From JBEKYD01 sp049509915 (GTDB lineage Bacteria > Acidobacteriota > Terriglobia > Bryobacterales > Bryobacteraceae): 64,000 nucleotides of DNA. The DNA lies in NCBI GenBank assembly GCA_049509915.1, contig JBEKZL010000017.1, forward strand, positions 9,039 through 73,038, written 5' to 3'. The notes beneath the pieces are model-generated. The model ran no database searches. It was not told the DNA's origin and saw nothing but the letters and a program-made list of their open reading frames with translations. The stretch's first letter is position 1. Each line of letters opens with the position of its first letter. The translations under genes and the position numbers were made by a program. This document shows, in pieces, positions 16,795 to 25,985 of this stretch.

Positions 16795-19179
16795 TCAGTT
16801 GGCCAGCACCACCCGCGTAATTCCCGGTTCGGGGTCCGCGGGGACGGCGGGGCGGATGCGGGCCACTACGGCCAGCGCGGCCAGGTAGAACAAGCCGCCC
16901 ACGATCAGCGTCTGCACCAGTCCCAGATAGATGGAACAGACCAGTGCGGCCACCGAGCCAAGCACGCTGGAGGCGGCATTGAGCGACCATGCCCAGCGCA
17001 CCGAAGGCGAGTGCCAACATTCCAACCGGTCGAGCCCCACCGGAAACGGCATGCCCATGGCGATGCCGAGCGGCGCGATCACGAGCACCGTGAGCGCGGC
17101 CTTCCACCCCAACGGCAGCCATACCAGCCCGCCCAACATTCCGCCCAGCGTCAGCGCCAGCAGCGCCGCCAGGATGGCGATGGCGCCCAGGGCTTTTGCC
17201 AGGCGGCTTTCGGCGCGGCCGATCAGCCGCCGGCTCAGGAAGCTGCCCACGCCGCTTGAAACCAGCATGGAGAAAATCACCACGGCCAGCGCGTAAGTCG
17301 GATGGCCGAGGAAAAGGACGAATTTCTGAATCAGCCCGACCTCGATCAGGATGTAACCGGCGCCGATGAACATGAAGTAAGTCAGAAAGGCCGGAACGCC
17401 GGGCTGGCGCGGCAGGCGGGTACCGAGCACCAGCGGCGGCAGCAGCAGGATCAGTAGTGTCGCCGCCAGGCTGACGGCCATGAGCGCGAACAGCAGCGGC
17501 ACGGCCTCGTTAACGGCCTTGAAATCCTCGCTGGAGCGCGAGGCAGTGCGAAGGTAATGGACCAGGTCGCGCGGTTGCACGGTGTAGAAGAAGAAGGGGC
17601 GGTTATCGGTGACGGGGGTGATGTCGAAGCTGTAGGCGCGCTCGTACTCGTCGGGGCTGGCGGTGTGGAGCAGGTCGTAGAACTGATTCGGCATAGCGGC
17701 GTCGGGCATGTAGACGGGGCGGACGTGGCCGGCGGCGAACAGGCCGCGGGCACGGTCCAGATCAGCCGGCGCCACGGGACGGCGCGCGACGATGACAGTA
17801 TCGAGCGCGCCCCAGCCGGCGGTCGAACCCTCGCGGGCCACGATCAGGTTGCGCCAGGCCTGGCGCTCGCCGATCTGGGAGAGCGCTTCGCGGGCCAGGC
17901 CGACCAGGCGCAGGGATTCGCGCGGCGGATCGAAACCCCAACGCGTAAACGCCACCACCCCATCCGGCGTGAGGTGTTCCAGATAGTCGCGCAGGGCGTC
18001 GACGGTATACAGATTGTTCTCCGAAAGCGCAAATGCGCCGGCGGCGGTGGCGGCCCAGGTATCGACCAGCGTGGCCTGCAGCACCTGAAAACGATCCGTG
18101 CTGCGGCGCACGAAGGCGCGACCGTCCTCGACGTGGATGTGTACGTCCGGGCGCAGATAAAGGCCGCGGCTGAAATTCGGGAAACGCTCCTGCATGATGG
18201 TGCGGGCGATGATGCCGTTGATCTCGACGCCGGTAACGTCGTGGCTGCCGGAGGCCAGGGCGCGGGAAATGTCCCAGCCGCCGCCCGGTCCGATGACGAG
18301 CGTCTTGGCGCCGGGCCGCAGCACGTAGGGAAGCGCCGGGCCCTGTTCGAGCAGATCCTGACGGTCGCGGGGGCTAAGATGGTCGAAGTCGAAATCGGCC
18401 ACTTCGGTGGAGGCGTCGGCATCGATGAAGATCATGTGGCGGCCGTTATCCTCGCGGACCATACCGATGCGGGAGAACGGATTCCACTGTTGAAAGATTT
18501 CCCCGGCAATGGTGCGCTGCTTGGCGTGGCGGACGTCGATCAGGTGGTGGTGCTGGTTGTAGATGAGGAATGCCACCATAGCGAGCGCCAGGGTGACCGA
18601 GCCCACCCGGCCGGGCACCGAGGCGGCCATGCTGAACCAGATGGCGGCGGCCGCGGCGAAGATAACGGCCACGGCCAGAACGGTGCTGGGTCCGCCGAAC
18701 CCCTGGAGCAGCAGGATGAGCAGGATGCATCCGCCGGCCGCGCCGGCGAGGTCGTAGAAATAGACCCGGTTGACGCGATCGATGGTCTCGGAAATGGCGA
18801 GCGACAACACCGCTCCCGACACGAAAAACGGCAGGGCGGTGACGAAATAGACCAGCGCCAGGTTCCAGACCGTGAGATGGGCCGGTTGAGCCAGGATGGT
18901 GACGAGCACCGCGACCACCAGCAAGCTATTGAGTGCGCTCAGCCTGCCCAGCCGCGCAAAAAGGGGGGCCTTCCATCCGGCTACGATGTACGAAAACACT
19001 CCGCCGACGCCCATGCCGAACAGTGCAATCGAGATGGCCAGGAAGGCGAAGTGGTAGTAAAACACCACCGAAAAGATTCGGGTGAGAGAAAGCTCGAGCA
19101 ACAGCGTGCCCATGGTGGTGAGAGCGACGCACAGGTAAACCTGCGGCCACGAGGTGGGAGACGATTTCAAAGGTGGCAA
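16795..19179 (-). CDS. Membrane-embedded spermidine synthase-like protein
   Basis: The 794-residue protein has an N-terminal block of about six or seven membrane helices (CVALTTMGTLLLELSLTRIF, then FLAISIALFGMGVGGVFSYI), a central Rossmann-like aminopropyl/methyl-transferase domain with LVIGPGGGWDISRAL near residue 293 and VTGVEINGIIART, and a C-terminal block of further helices. This MFS-like/spermidine-synthase fusion is common in acidobacteria and its substrate is not known; polyamine synthesis is only a guess from the fold. The TTG at 19179 is the likely start, 40 nt downstream of hutI, so it could be the last gene of the hut transcript. Many helices with no signal peptide indicate inner-membrane location. 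Confidence 0.75.
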   Translation of the reverse strand: MPPLKSSPTSWPQVYLCVALTTMGTLLLELSLTRIFSVVFYYHFAFLAISIALFGMGVGGVFSYIVAGWKAPLFARLGRLSALNSLLVVAVLVTILAQPAHLTVWNLALVYFVTALPFFVSGAVLSLAISETIDRVNRVYFYDLAGAAGGCILLILLLQGFGGPSTVLAVAVIFAAAAAIWFSMAASVPGRVGSVTLALAMVAFLIYNQHHHLIDVRHAKQRTIAGEIFQQWNPFSRIGMVREDNGRHMIFIDADASTEVADFDFDHLSPRDRQDLLEQGPALPYVLRPGAKTLVIGPGGGWDISRALASGSHDVTGVEINGIIARTIMQERFPNFSRGLYLRPDVHIHVEDGRAFVRRSTDRFQVLQATLVDTWAATAAGAFALSENNLYTVDALRDYLEHLTPDGVVAFTRWGFDPPRESLRLVGLAREALSQIGERQAWRNLIVAREGSTAGWGALDTVIVARRPVAPADLDRARGLFAAGHVRPVYMPDAAMPNQFYDLLHTASPDEYERAYSFDITPVTDNRPFFFYTVQPRDLVHYLRTASRSSEDFKAVNEAVPLLFALMAVSLAATLLILLLPPLVLGTRLPRQPGVPAFLTYFMFIGAGYILIEVGLIQKFVLFLGHPTYALAVVIFSMLVSSGVGSFLSRRLIGRAESRLAKALGAIAILAALLALTLGGMLGGLVWLPLGWKAALTVLVIAPLGIAMGMPFPVGLDRLECWHSPSVRWAWSLNAASSVLGSVAALVCSIYLGLVQTLIVGGLFYLAALAVVARIRPAVPADPEPGITRVVLAN

Positions 19180-19219
19180 TACTTTATGTTAGTTGAGTGG
19201 CGGCGGCGAGCTCAACTCC

Positions 19220-20512
19220 TCAGGCTGTAGGGGGTGTGCGACATGGAGGCGCATCGTCCACGTCGCGCCGGTAGACGCAGGCTCCCGCGGAATAGACGGC
19301 GAGCGCCGTCTCGCGGCCGAAAAAATAGGCGAGCTCGCGGTAGTTGGTGCAATCGTGGATGGCGAAGTCGGCGACTTTGCCAGGTTCGAGCGAGCCAATC
19401 TCGTGGCCGCGGCCCAGGCTGTAGGCGGCGTTGATGGTCGCTGCCGCGATCGATTCGGCCGGGGTCAGGCGCAGGTGCGTAGAGGCCAGCGAGAGCACCA
19501 TCGGCATGGACGCAGTGGGCGAGGAGCCGGGATTGAAATCCGTCGCCAGGACGATGGCGAGCCCGGCTTCGATCATGGCGCGCGCGGCGGGGTAGCGCGT
19601 GGAGCCGAGGTGATACACCGACGCGGGCAGGAGGACGGGCTGCACGCCGGCTCGGGCGAGAGCGTCAAAGCCCGCGGCGGTGGTGGATTCCAAGTGATCG
19701 GCAGTCGCGGCTCCGACCTCCGCCGCCAGCAGCGCGCCGGAATCGGGGCTGAACTGATCGGCGTGAATTCGCACGCCAAGGCCGAGGCCTTGCGCGGCGC
19801 GGAGGATGGCGCGGGTATGCGGGACGTCGAAGATGTGCGGTTCGCAAAAGACGTCGCAGTATTCGGCCAGCTTTTCCTGGGCGACACGGGGCAGCATTTC
19901 GCGGATTACGAGTTCGACGTATTCGCTGGTGCGGCCGCGATATTCGTCGGGGATCTCGTGCGCCCCAAGGAACGTGGGCACCGTGCGGACGAGTCCGGAT
20001 GCGCCCAGCGCGCGGATGACGCGGAGCATTTTCAGCTCGGCCGCGACCGAGAGGCCATAGCCGGATTTCACTTCGATGGTGGTGGTGCCTCCGGCCAGGA
20101 ACCAGCTGGCGTAGCGGCGGGCGGCGTGGAGAAGATCGTCTTCGGAGGCATCGCGGGTACGCCGCACGGTAGAGCGAATGCCTCCGCCCTCGGCCGCGAT
20201 TTCGGAATAGGTTGCACCCCGGGCGCGGCGTTCGAACTCACCCGAGCGATTGCCGGCGAAGACGGCGTGGGTGTGGGCATCGACAAAGCCGGGCAGGACG
20301 ACGCGGCCGCCTGCGTCCACGATTTCGGTGTCCCGGCAACAAGCGCGCTCGATATCGGCGCGCGCACCGATATCGGCGATTCGACCGTCGCGCACGCGCA
20401 TGGCGCCATCGGGAATGATGGCGAGATCGCGCAGTTCGGCGCCGGTGCGCGGCCGCGCAGGTCCGGCCACGGTGACGAGCTGAGAGCAGTTCAGAAGAGC
20501 GAGATCAGGCAT
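19220..20512 (-). CDS. hutI: Imidazolonepropionase
   Basis: HutI hydrolyses imidazolonepropionate to formiminoglutamate, the third step of histidine breakdown. The ATG at 20512 (MPDLALLNCSQLVTV) is preferred to a GTG seven codons upstream. The 430-residue amidohydrolase has VVLPGFVDAHTHAVFAGNRS with metal-binding histidines, GTTTIEVKSGYGL, the metal and substrate region GVRIHADQFSP, TADHLESTT, ATDFNPGSSPTASM and GHEIGSLEPGKVADF. It is separated from ftcD by 225 bp containing a large inverted repeat (20546-20723). Confidence 0.95.
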   Translation of the reverse strand: MPDLALLNCSQLVTVAGPARPRTGAELRDLAIIPDGAMRVRDGRIADIGARADIERACCRDTEIVDAGGRVVLPGFVDAHTHAVFAGNRSGEFERRARGATYSEIAAEGGGIRSTVRRTRDASEDDLLHAARRYASWFLAGGTTTIEVKSGYGLSVAAELKMLRVIRALGASGLVRTVPTFLGAHEIPDEYRGRTSEYVELVIREMLPRVAQEKLAEYCDVFCEPHIFDVPHTRAILRAAQGLGLGVRIHADQFSPDSGALLAAEVGAATADHLESTTAAGFDALARAGVQPVLLPASVYHLGSTRYPAARAMIEAGLAIVLATDFNPGSSPTASMPMVLSLASTHLRLTPAESIAAATINAAYSLGRGHEIGSLEPGKVADFAIHDCTNYRELAYFFGRETALAVYSAGACVYRRDVDDAPPCRTPPTA

Positions 20513-20545
20513 AATGTGGCGCACCCGCTCCACGTTTCGGCATTC

Positions 20546-20723
20546 GTGGGGCAGGCCCTCGGCCTGCGGCGGCCTCCCAGGCCGCCCCGCCGCAACGCAC
20601 TATCCAAACGTGGTCCTGAAGGGATCACCGCCGAAGCGCCGGTTGTGACCCCCCGCCTGCTTGATCGGCCAAGCCGCAGCCCGGCGGCCTGGGAGGCCGC
20701 CGCAGGCCGAGAGCCTGCCCCAC
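20546..20723. repeat. Paired inverted GTGGGGCAGGC element inside the hut operon
   Basis: A 41-bp arm (20546-20586) beginning GTGGGGCAGGCCCTCGGCCT recurs in reverse complement at 20683-20723 with a single mismatch. About 96 bp lie between the arms. Each arm is itself composed of two palindromes (GCAGGC..GCCTGC and GGCGGCCT..AGGCCGCC). The first ~100 bp are also about 85% identical to 28648-28745. It sits between ftcD and hutI on the same transcript, so it would fold in the mRNA. Confidence 0.85.
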
Positions 20724-20737
20724 ACCACCGCGTAACC

Positions 20738-22144
20738 CTACAGCGCATCCACACGGCGCTGAACCGCTGCTTTGAAATCGGCATCCTGAATCGATTCCAG
20801 ATTGATCTTGACGTTCTCCCAGGCACCGGCGCGGGCGGCGGCGGCGAGCGATTTCGCTACCGCCAGATCGCTCGAAAACCGGGCGGGCACGACCAGTCCG
20901 TCCAGGCGCGCGCCTAGATCGCGGGACCGTTCCATGACTTCGAGCGGGACTTCGGCGGCACCGTGGAGCGCCGCTTCCACATGCGGGGAGCGTTCGTCCT
21001 TGGGGCGTTTATAGGCGGCTATGACCTGGTTGAACGCCCGCGCGTCGCGATCGACGGCCTCGGTGAAAAACTGCCGATCAGCCTCGAAGGGAGCGGGATC
21101 GAGCTTCGCCACTCGCGTCACCATCGAACCGAGCGCGGCTGCCATAGCTCCGGCGGCGGCGGCGGCGCTGCCTCCACCGGGCGTCGCCGCCGGGGAAGCG
21201 AGCGCGTCGAGGAATTCCGGCAACCCGCCGCGAACCGACACTGCTTCGGCGATGCGGTTTTCCAGCACCAGCTCGGGACGGAAGTTTTCGAAGCGCAGAA
21301 AATATTCGGCGGAAAGCTCGATGGACTTTTTCGGAATCAGCCCCACGATCTCGCTGCCAACCACGCCCACGCCGTGCCGTTCGGCTTCGCGCCGCACCGT
21401 CTCGAAAACCAGGTGCATGGGCGTCTGCTCGAAATCGGTGAGGTTGATCGAAACCTGCGCCAGGTTGCGCGAGGCCAGCATCACGCCCATCGACTTCACG
21501 TAGCGGAAGCCGCCGCTCGAAAAGCGAATCGTTTTCGCGATGCGTTTGGCGATGGAGAGGTCGGCCGTGTTCAGGTTGACGTTGTAGGCGATCAGGAACT
21601 TGCGCGCCCCGACGACAATGGCGCCGGCCGTGGCGTGACAGACCGCGTCGCCGATATCGGGGTCGCGCGCCGCGACCGTACCCATCTCGCGCCGCAGAGC
21701 CTCGAACTGGCCCTTGCGAATGTTTTCGAGGTTGGTGCGCTCCGGACGCCGCGCCGCGGCTTCATAAAGGTAGACGGGCAGACGCAGCTTGGCCCATAGC
21801 TCCTCGCCGAGCCGCTCGGCCAGTTGCACGCACTCTTCCACCGTGACGCCTTCGATGGGGATGAACGGCAGCACGTCGGCGGCGCCGATGCGCGGATGGG
21901 CGCCGGTGTGATGGGTGAGGTCGATCAGCGCCACCGCTTTCTCGACCGAAGCAAACGCCGCGGCCGCCACCGCGTTGGGCGGGCCGGCGAACGTCAGCAC
22001 GCTGCGGTTGTGATCGGGGTCGCTCTCGCGATCGAGCAGCACCACCTCGGGAACCGCCAGGATCGACTCTACGATGGCGTCGACCTTGGCCATGTCGCGC
22101 CCTTCGCTGAAGTTGGGTACACACTCTACGAGCTGTCCGGGCAT
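20738..22144 (-). CDS. ftcD: Bifunctional glutamate formimidoyltransferase / formimidoyl-THF cyclodeaminase
   Basis: The ATG at 22144 has AGGAAG in front. The 468-residue product fuses the formiminotransferase domain (residues about 3-300: LVECVPNFSEGRD, SVLTFAGPP, THHTGAHPRIGAADVLPFIP, AYNVNLNT, EIVGLIPKKS) to the cyclodeaminase domain (about 325-468: FLDALASPAATPGGGSAAA and the helical remainder). Together they transfer the formimino group of formiminoglutamate to tetrahydrofolate and release ammonia, giving glutamate and methenyl-THF. The fused form is the one known from animals and some bacteria. It starts 8 nt after hutU. Confidence 0.93.
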   Translation of the reverse strand: MPGQLVECVPNFSEGRDMAKVDAIVESILAVPEVVLLDRESDPDHNRSVLTFAGPPNAVAAAAFASVEKAVALIDLTHHTGAHPRIGAADVLPFIPIEGVTVEECVQLAERLGEELWAKLRLPVYLYEAAARRPERTNLENIRKGQFEALRREMGTVAARDPDIGDAVCHATAGAIVVGARKFLIAYNVNLNTADLSIAKRIAKTIRFSSGGFRYVKSMGVMLASRNLAQVSINLTDFEQTPMHLVFETVRREAERHGVGVVGSEIVGLIPKKSIELSAEYFLRFENFRPELVLENRIAEAVSVRGGLPEFLDALASPAATPGGGSAAAAAGAMAAALGSMVTRVAKLDPAPFEADRQFFTEAVDRDARAFNQVIAAYKRPKDERSPHVEAALHGAAEVPLEVMERSRDLGARLDGLVVPARFSSDLAVAKSLAAAARAGAWENVKINLESIQDADFKAAVQRRVDAL

Positions 22145-22152
22145 TCCGCTTC

Positions 22153-23802
22153 CTAATCTAACGAATCCATCGGACGGCGGACACCGTGAGTACGCGCGAA
22201 GGCAGCGGCCTCCGGGTAGCCCGCGTCGGCATGGCGCACCACGCCGATGCCGGGGTCGCAGGTGAGGACGCGCTCCAGGCGCCGGTCGGATGCTTCGGTG
22301 CCGTCCGCCACCACCACCATGCCGGCATGTTGCGAGTAGCCGATGCCCACGCCGCCGCCGTTGTGGATGCTCACCCAGGACGCGCCTGCCGCGGTGTTGA
22401 CCAGCGCGTTGAGCAGCGGCCAATCGGCAATCGCGTCTGAGCCGTCGCGCATGCCTTCGGTCTCGCGGAAGGGGCTGGCCACGCTGCCGGTGTCGAGGTG
22501 GTCGCGCCCGATCACGATGGGCGCTTTCAACTCCCCGTTGCGCACCAGCCGGTTGATGGCCAGGCCGAAGGTGGCGCGCTCGCCGTAGCCCAGCCAGCAG
22601 ATGCGCGCGGGAAGGCCCTGGAAATGAATGCGCCGTTGGGCCAGCGGGATCCAGCGAGCCAGCGTTTCGTCGCGCGGGAACAGTTCGAGCGCCAGTTCAT
22701 CGGTGCGGTAGATGTCGGCCGGATCGCCCGAAAGCGCGACCCAGCGGAACGGGCCGCGGCCTTCGCAAAATAGGGGACGGATGTACTCGGGCACGAAACC
22801 CGGAATATCGAAGGCGCGCTCCACGCCGGCCTGCTTGGCGTGGGTGCGGATGTTGTTGCCATAGTCGAAGGTGACCGCGCCGGCCTTCTGCAGCGCCAGC
22901 ATGGCTTCGACGTGGGCCGCCATGGCCGCCATCGAGTGCGCGATGTATTGCTCGGGATTGCGCGTGCGTAGCGCCAGTGCTTCGTCCAGCGTCATACCGT
23001 TCGGGACGTAGCCGTTGAGAGGGTCGTGCGCGCTGGTCTGGTCGGTAACGACATCGGGCACCGCACCGCGGCGGACCAGTTCGGGGAGCACGTCGGCGCA
23101 GTTGCCCACCAGCGCCACCGAAATCGCGTCGCTTGTGTCGAGCAGGCGCAGGGCTTCGTCGAGCGAATAGGCGATGCGGTCGCAGTAGCCGGTATCGAGC
23201 CGCCGCTGAATCCGTGCGGCGTCCACCTCGATGCCGAGGAAGCGCGCGCCGTTCATCGTGGCGGCCAACGGCTGCGCGCCCCCCATTCCGCCCATTCCGC
23301 CCGACACCACCAGCTTGCCCGCCAGCGATCCGCCGAAGTGTTTGCGCGCCAGCGCGGCGAAGGTCTCGAAGGTTCCCTGCACAATGCCCTGGCTGCCGAT
23401 GTAGATCCAGGACCCGGCGGTCATCTGCCCGTACATGGTGAGGCCGAGCCGCTCCAGGCGATTGAATTCGTCCCAGTTCGACCAGTGGCCCACCAGGTTC
23501 GAATTGGCCAGCAGCACGCGCGGCGCTTCGGGGTGGGTACGGAAGATGCCCACGGGACGGCCCGATTGCACCAGCAGGGTTTCGTCGTTCCCGAGCGATT
23601 CCAGCGACCGCACCATGGCGTGAAAGCTGGGCCAATCGCGCGCCGCGCGTCCGGTGCCGCCGTAGACGATGAGCTGGTCCGGTTTCTCGGCAACCTCCGG
23701 ATCGAGGTTGTTGTGAAGCATGCGCAGAGCGGCCTCCTGGTGCCAACCCTGGCAGCGCAGGCGGCTCCCGCGGGGAGCCTGAATCGCGGTGTCCACATTC
23801 AT
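22153..23802 (-). CDS. hutU: Urocanate hydratase
   Basis: HutU converts urocanate to imidazolonepropionate with tightly bound NAD+ as an electrophile. The ATG at 23802 overlaps the hutH stop by 4 nt (ATGA) and gives a normal 549 residues. Family features are GWHQEAALRMLHNNLDP, LIVYGGTGRAARDW, the NAD-binding GGMGGMGGAQPLA, CADVLPELVRRG, TFDYGNNIRTHA, the catalytic Cys region GLPARICWLGYGER, and WVSIHNGGGVGIGYSQHAG. It is the second gene of the operon. Confidence 0.96.
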   Translation of the reverse strand: MNVDTAIQAPRGSRLRCQGWHQEAALRMLHNNLDPEVAEKPDQLIVYGGTGRAARDWPSFHAMVRSLESLGNDETLLVQSGRPVGIFRTHPEAPRVLLANSNLVGHWSNWDEFNRLERLGLTMYGQMTAGSWIYIGSQGIVQGTFETFAALARKHFGGSLAGKLVVSGGMGGMGGAQPLAATMNGARFLGIEVDAARIQRRLDTGYCDRIAYSLDEALRLLDTSDAISVALVGNCADVLPELVRRGAVPDVVTDQTSAHDPLNGYVPNGMTLDEALALRTRNPEQYIAHSMAAMAAHVEAMLALQKAGAVTFDYGNNIRTHAKQAGVERAFDIPGFVPEYIRPLFCEGRGPFRWVALSGDPADIYRTDELALELFPRDETLARWIPLAQRRIHFQGLPARICWLGYGERATFGLAINRLVRNGELKAPIVIGRDHLDTGSVASPFRETEGMRDGSDAIADWPLLNALVNTAAGASWVSIHNGGGVGIGYSQHAGMVVVADGTEASDRRLERVLTCDPGIGVVRHADAGYPEAAAFARTHGVRRPMDSLD

Positions 23803-25340
23803 TGCATGACCTCCGCCGGAGACGGCAGCGCTTCCGGCATCGCCCATTCGTCGAAGCGGCCCTCGCGGACGGCCGCGGCCACGGCTTCGATGTCGCGCGA
23901 AAGCGGACGGTCGTCGCTCGAGGGCGGGGCGATGGCGCACACCGCTTCGAGCACGCGGCCGAGTTCCCTGCCGGGCTTGAACGGTTCGCGATACCGCAGC
24001 GCCTGGCTGGCCGTCAACAGTTCGATGGCCGCGATTGCCTCGCCGTTCTCCACGATCTGCCGCAGCTTTAGCGCCGCGGTCATGCCCATCGAAACGTGGT
24101 CTTCCTGGCCGCCCGACGTGGGCAGGTTATCCACGCTGGCGGGATGCGCCAGCACTTTCGATTCGGCGAGCAGGGAAACCGCGGCCACGTGCGCGATCAT
24201 GAAGCCGCTGCCGACGCCGGGATGCGCGGCCAGGAATGCGGGCAGCCCCTGGTTGAGATCGGGATTCACCAGCCGATCGATGCGGCGCTCGGCGATGGAG
24301 GCCAGCGTCGTGAGGGCGATGGCCGCTGTGTCGAACCCGAGCGCCAGCGGCGCCCCATGGAAATTGCCGCCGCTGAGCACGTCGCCGGTTTCGGGAAAGA
24401 CCAGCGGATTGTCGGTAGCGCTGCCGGATTCGATCTCGACCGTGGCACGGGCAAATTCCAGCGCGCCGCGCACCGCGCCGTGGACCTGCGGCATGCAGCG
24501 CAGGCTGTAGGCGTCCTGCACGCGCGTGGGCGCCACGCGCCGCGCCGGGGCCGCGTCGCTTTCCTCTAACAGGTCGCGCAATCGCGCCGCTACCGCCGCC
24601 TGTCCCGCGTGCGGCCGCGCGGCGTGAATGCGGGGGTCGAAGGCGACCGGCGTGCCGAGCAGCGCTTCGAGCGAAAGCGCGCCGCCCAGATCGGCGATCC
24701 CGGCCAGGCGGTGACCTCGCCAGAGCGCCAGCGCCCCAACCGCCGTCAAAGCCTGCGTGCCGTTCAACAGCGCGAGCCCTTCCTTGGCTTCCAGTTTCAG
24801 CGGCTCCAGCCCCGCGCGGACAAGCGCCACGCCGCCCGCCATGCGTTCGCCGCGATAGACCGCCTCGCCTTCGCCGATGGCACACAACGCCAGATGCGCC
24901 AGCGGCGCCAGATCCCCGCTAGCGCCTACCGATCCCTTTTCCGGTATCACCGGATGCACCCCGCGATTCAGCATCTCGCAGAGCGCCTCGGCCACCGCCG
25001 GCCGCACTCCGCTGTAGCCAAGGGCCAGCGTGTTCGCTCGCAGCGCCACCATCGCGCGCGTCTCTCCCGCCGAAAGCGGACGCCCGATTCCGCAGGCGTG
25101 ACTGCGCACCAGATTCAGTTGCAGCCGTTCGATGTCCTCGCACGGAATCTTCACGCCGCACAACTTGCCGAACCCGGTATTGATTCCGTAGACCGGCAGA
25201 CGCTCTTCGACCGCCTGGCGCACGACCCGCCGCGACGCCTCCATCCGTCTGGTGGCATCCGGCGCGAGCCGCACCCGTTCGCCGGACGCGATAGCCGCGA
25301 TATCGCACAGTTTCAGGGCCTGGCCGCCGAGTAGCATCAT
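23799..25340 (-). CDS. hutH: Histidine ammonia-lyase
   Basis: HutH removes ammonia from histidine to form urocanate, using an MIO group made from an Ala-Ser-Gly triad, visible in SVGASGDLAPLAHLALC near residue 135. Other family segments are YGINTGFGKL, NLVRSHACGIG, RANTLALGYSGVRP, QDAYSLRCMPQVHGA and NLPTSGGQEDHVSMG. The 513-residue length is normal. Two consecutive ATG codons (25340 and 25337) are possible starts. TATCAT ends 9 nt upstream, so the leader is very short. It is the first gene of hutH-hutU-ftcD-hutI. Confidence 0.96.
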   Translation of the reverse strand: MMLLGGQALKLCDIAAIASGERVRLAPDATRRMEASRRVVRQAVEERLPVYGINTGFGKLCGVKIPCEDIERLQLNLVRSHACGIGRPLSAGETRAMVALRANTLALGYSGVRPAVAEALCEMLNRGVHPVIPEKGSVGASGDLAPLAHLALCAIGEGEAVYRGERMAGGVALVRAGLEPLKLEAKEGLALLNGTQALTAVGALALWRGHRLAGIADLGGALSLEALLGTPVAFDPRIHAARPHAGQAAVAARLRDLLEESDAAPARRVAPTRVQDAYSLRCMPQVHGAVRGALEFARATVEIESGSATDNPLVFPETGDVLSGGNFHGAPLALGFDTAAIALTTLASIAERRIDRLVNPDLNQGLPAFLAAHPGVGSGFMIAHVAAVSLLAESKVLAHPASVDNLPTSGGQEDHVSMGMTAALKLRQIVENGEAIAAIELLTASQALRYREPFKPGRELGRVLEAVCAIAPPSSDDRPLSRDIEAVAAAVREGRFDEWAMPEALPSPAEVMQ

Positions 25341-25349
25341 CCTGCGAAA

Positions 25350-25399
25350 ATGATAACGCCGCTCCCACATCCTCGAACAGTAAGATTCACTGATAAAAT
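25350..25399. promoter_or_regulatory. Divergent hutH and Lrp-family promoters
   Basis: On the - strand TATCAT (25350-25355) lies 9 nt before the hutH ATG. On the + strand an extended -10, TGATAAAAT (25391-25399), ends exactly 6 nt before the regulator ATG at 25406. Only 65 bp separate the two start codons, so a regulator bound here could affect both genes. The regulator transcript would be leaderless. Confidence 0.5.
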
Positions 25400-25405
25400 C
25401 GCAGT

Positions 25406-25885
25406 ATGACCGTTGAATCTGCTGGTCTGCTCGATGATTTAGGCTATAACCTACTTTCGATACTACAGAAAGACGCCCGCATCTCCTACGCGGAGCTCGG
25501 CCGGAAGATCGGCCTCTCCCCCGCGGCTACCGCCGAACGCATGCGCCGCATGGAAGAGGCAGGCATCATTCGCGGCTACCGGGTCGATATCGACCGGGAA
25601 GCGCTGGGATTCCAAATGCTCGCCATCGTCCGCCTGAGTTGCGACGGGCCCAAGTACCGGCCGTTCCTCCAGGCCGTGAAGAGCATGGACCTGATTGCGG
25701 AATGCCACCACGTGGCCGGCGGCGATGCCTTTATCCTCAAAGTGGTGGCCGCGTCCGTTGAGGAACTGGAGCGCCTGGTGGAAAAGCTGCTCGATTTCGG
25801 CGTCCCCACTACCAGCGTGGTCTTCTCCTCCCCGGTGGTGGGTCCGGTAACAGACCTGCCCGCGCGGTACTGGATTTCGCGCTGA
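25406..25885 (+). CDS. Lrp/AsnC-family transcriptional regulator, probable hut regulator
   Basis: The 159-residue protein has an N-terminal winged helix (LLSILQKDARISYAELGRKI, then GLSPAATAERMRRMEEAGII) and a C-terminal RAM ligand-binding domain (LAIVRLSCDGPKYRPFL, ECHHVAGGDAFILKVVA). Lrp/AsnC proteins sense amino acids or related metabolites and often control the divergent neighbour. Its position, head to head with hutH, makes histidine or urocanate the obvious candidate effector. Classical hut regulators are HutC (GntR) or HutP, so an Lrp-type regulator would be a different solution; this role is inference. Confidence 0.9.
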   Translation: MTVESAGLLDDLGYNLLSILQKDARISYAELGRKIGLSPAATAERMRRMEEAGIIRGYRVDIDREALGFQMLAIVRLSCDGPKYRPFLQAVKSMDLIAECHHVAGGDAFILKVVAASVEELERLVEKLLDFGVPTTSVVFSSPVVGPVTDLPARYWISR

Positions 25886-25985
25886 GACGGCCCTGGCGCA
25901 GGCATGATTGGCGGCTTAGCCGGCTGACAGCCCGTCCCGTGAGAACAATTCGTAACCTTTTCCGCCCTGCGCAGTATATCGGTCC

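Noticed and set aside
17557..19230. 557-codon open frame on the + strand opposite the spermidine-synthase-like gene
   Set aside because: It is an antisense shadow produced by high GC at codon position 3; its product is rich in His, Gly, Arg and Asp and has no recognisable motif, whereas the opposite strand has clear helices and a SAM motif.
20546..20723. CRISPR-like or insertion-sequence interpretation of the palindromic arms
   Set aside because: There are no regularly spaced repeats with unique spacers, no cas genes, no transposase and no target-site duplications in the window.
19193..20917. 574-codon open frame on the + strand across hutI and the repeat
   Set aside because: It crosses a gene, an intergenic repeat and a second gene and encodes low-complexity Gly/Arg/Asp sequence; hutI on the other strand is certain.
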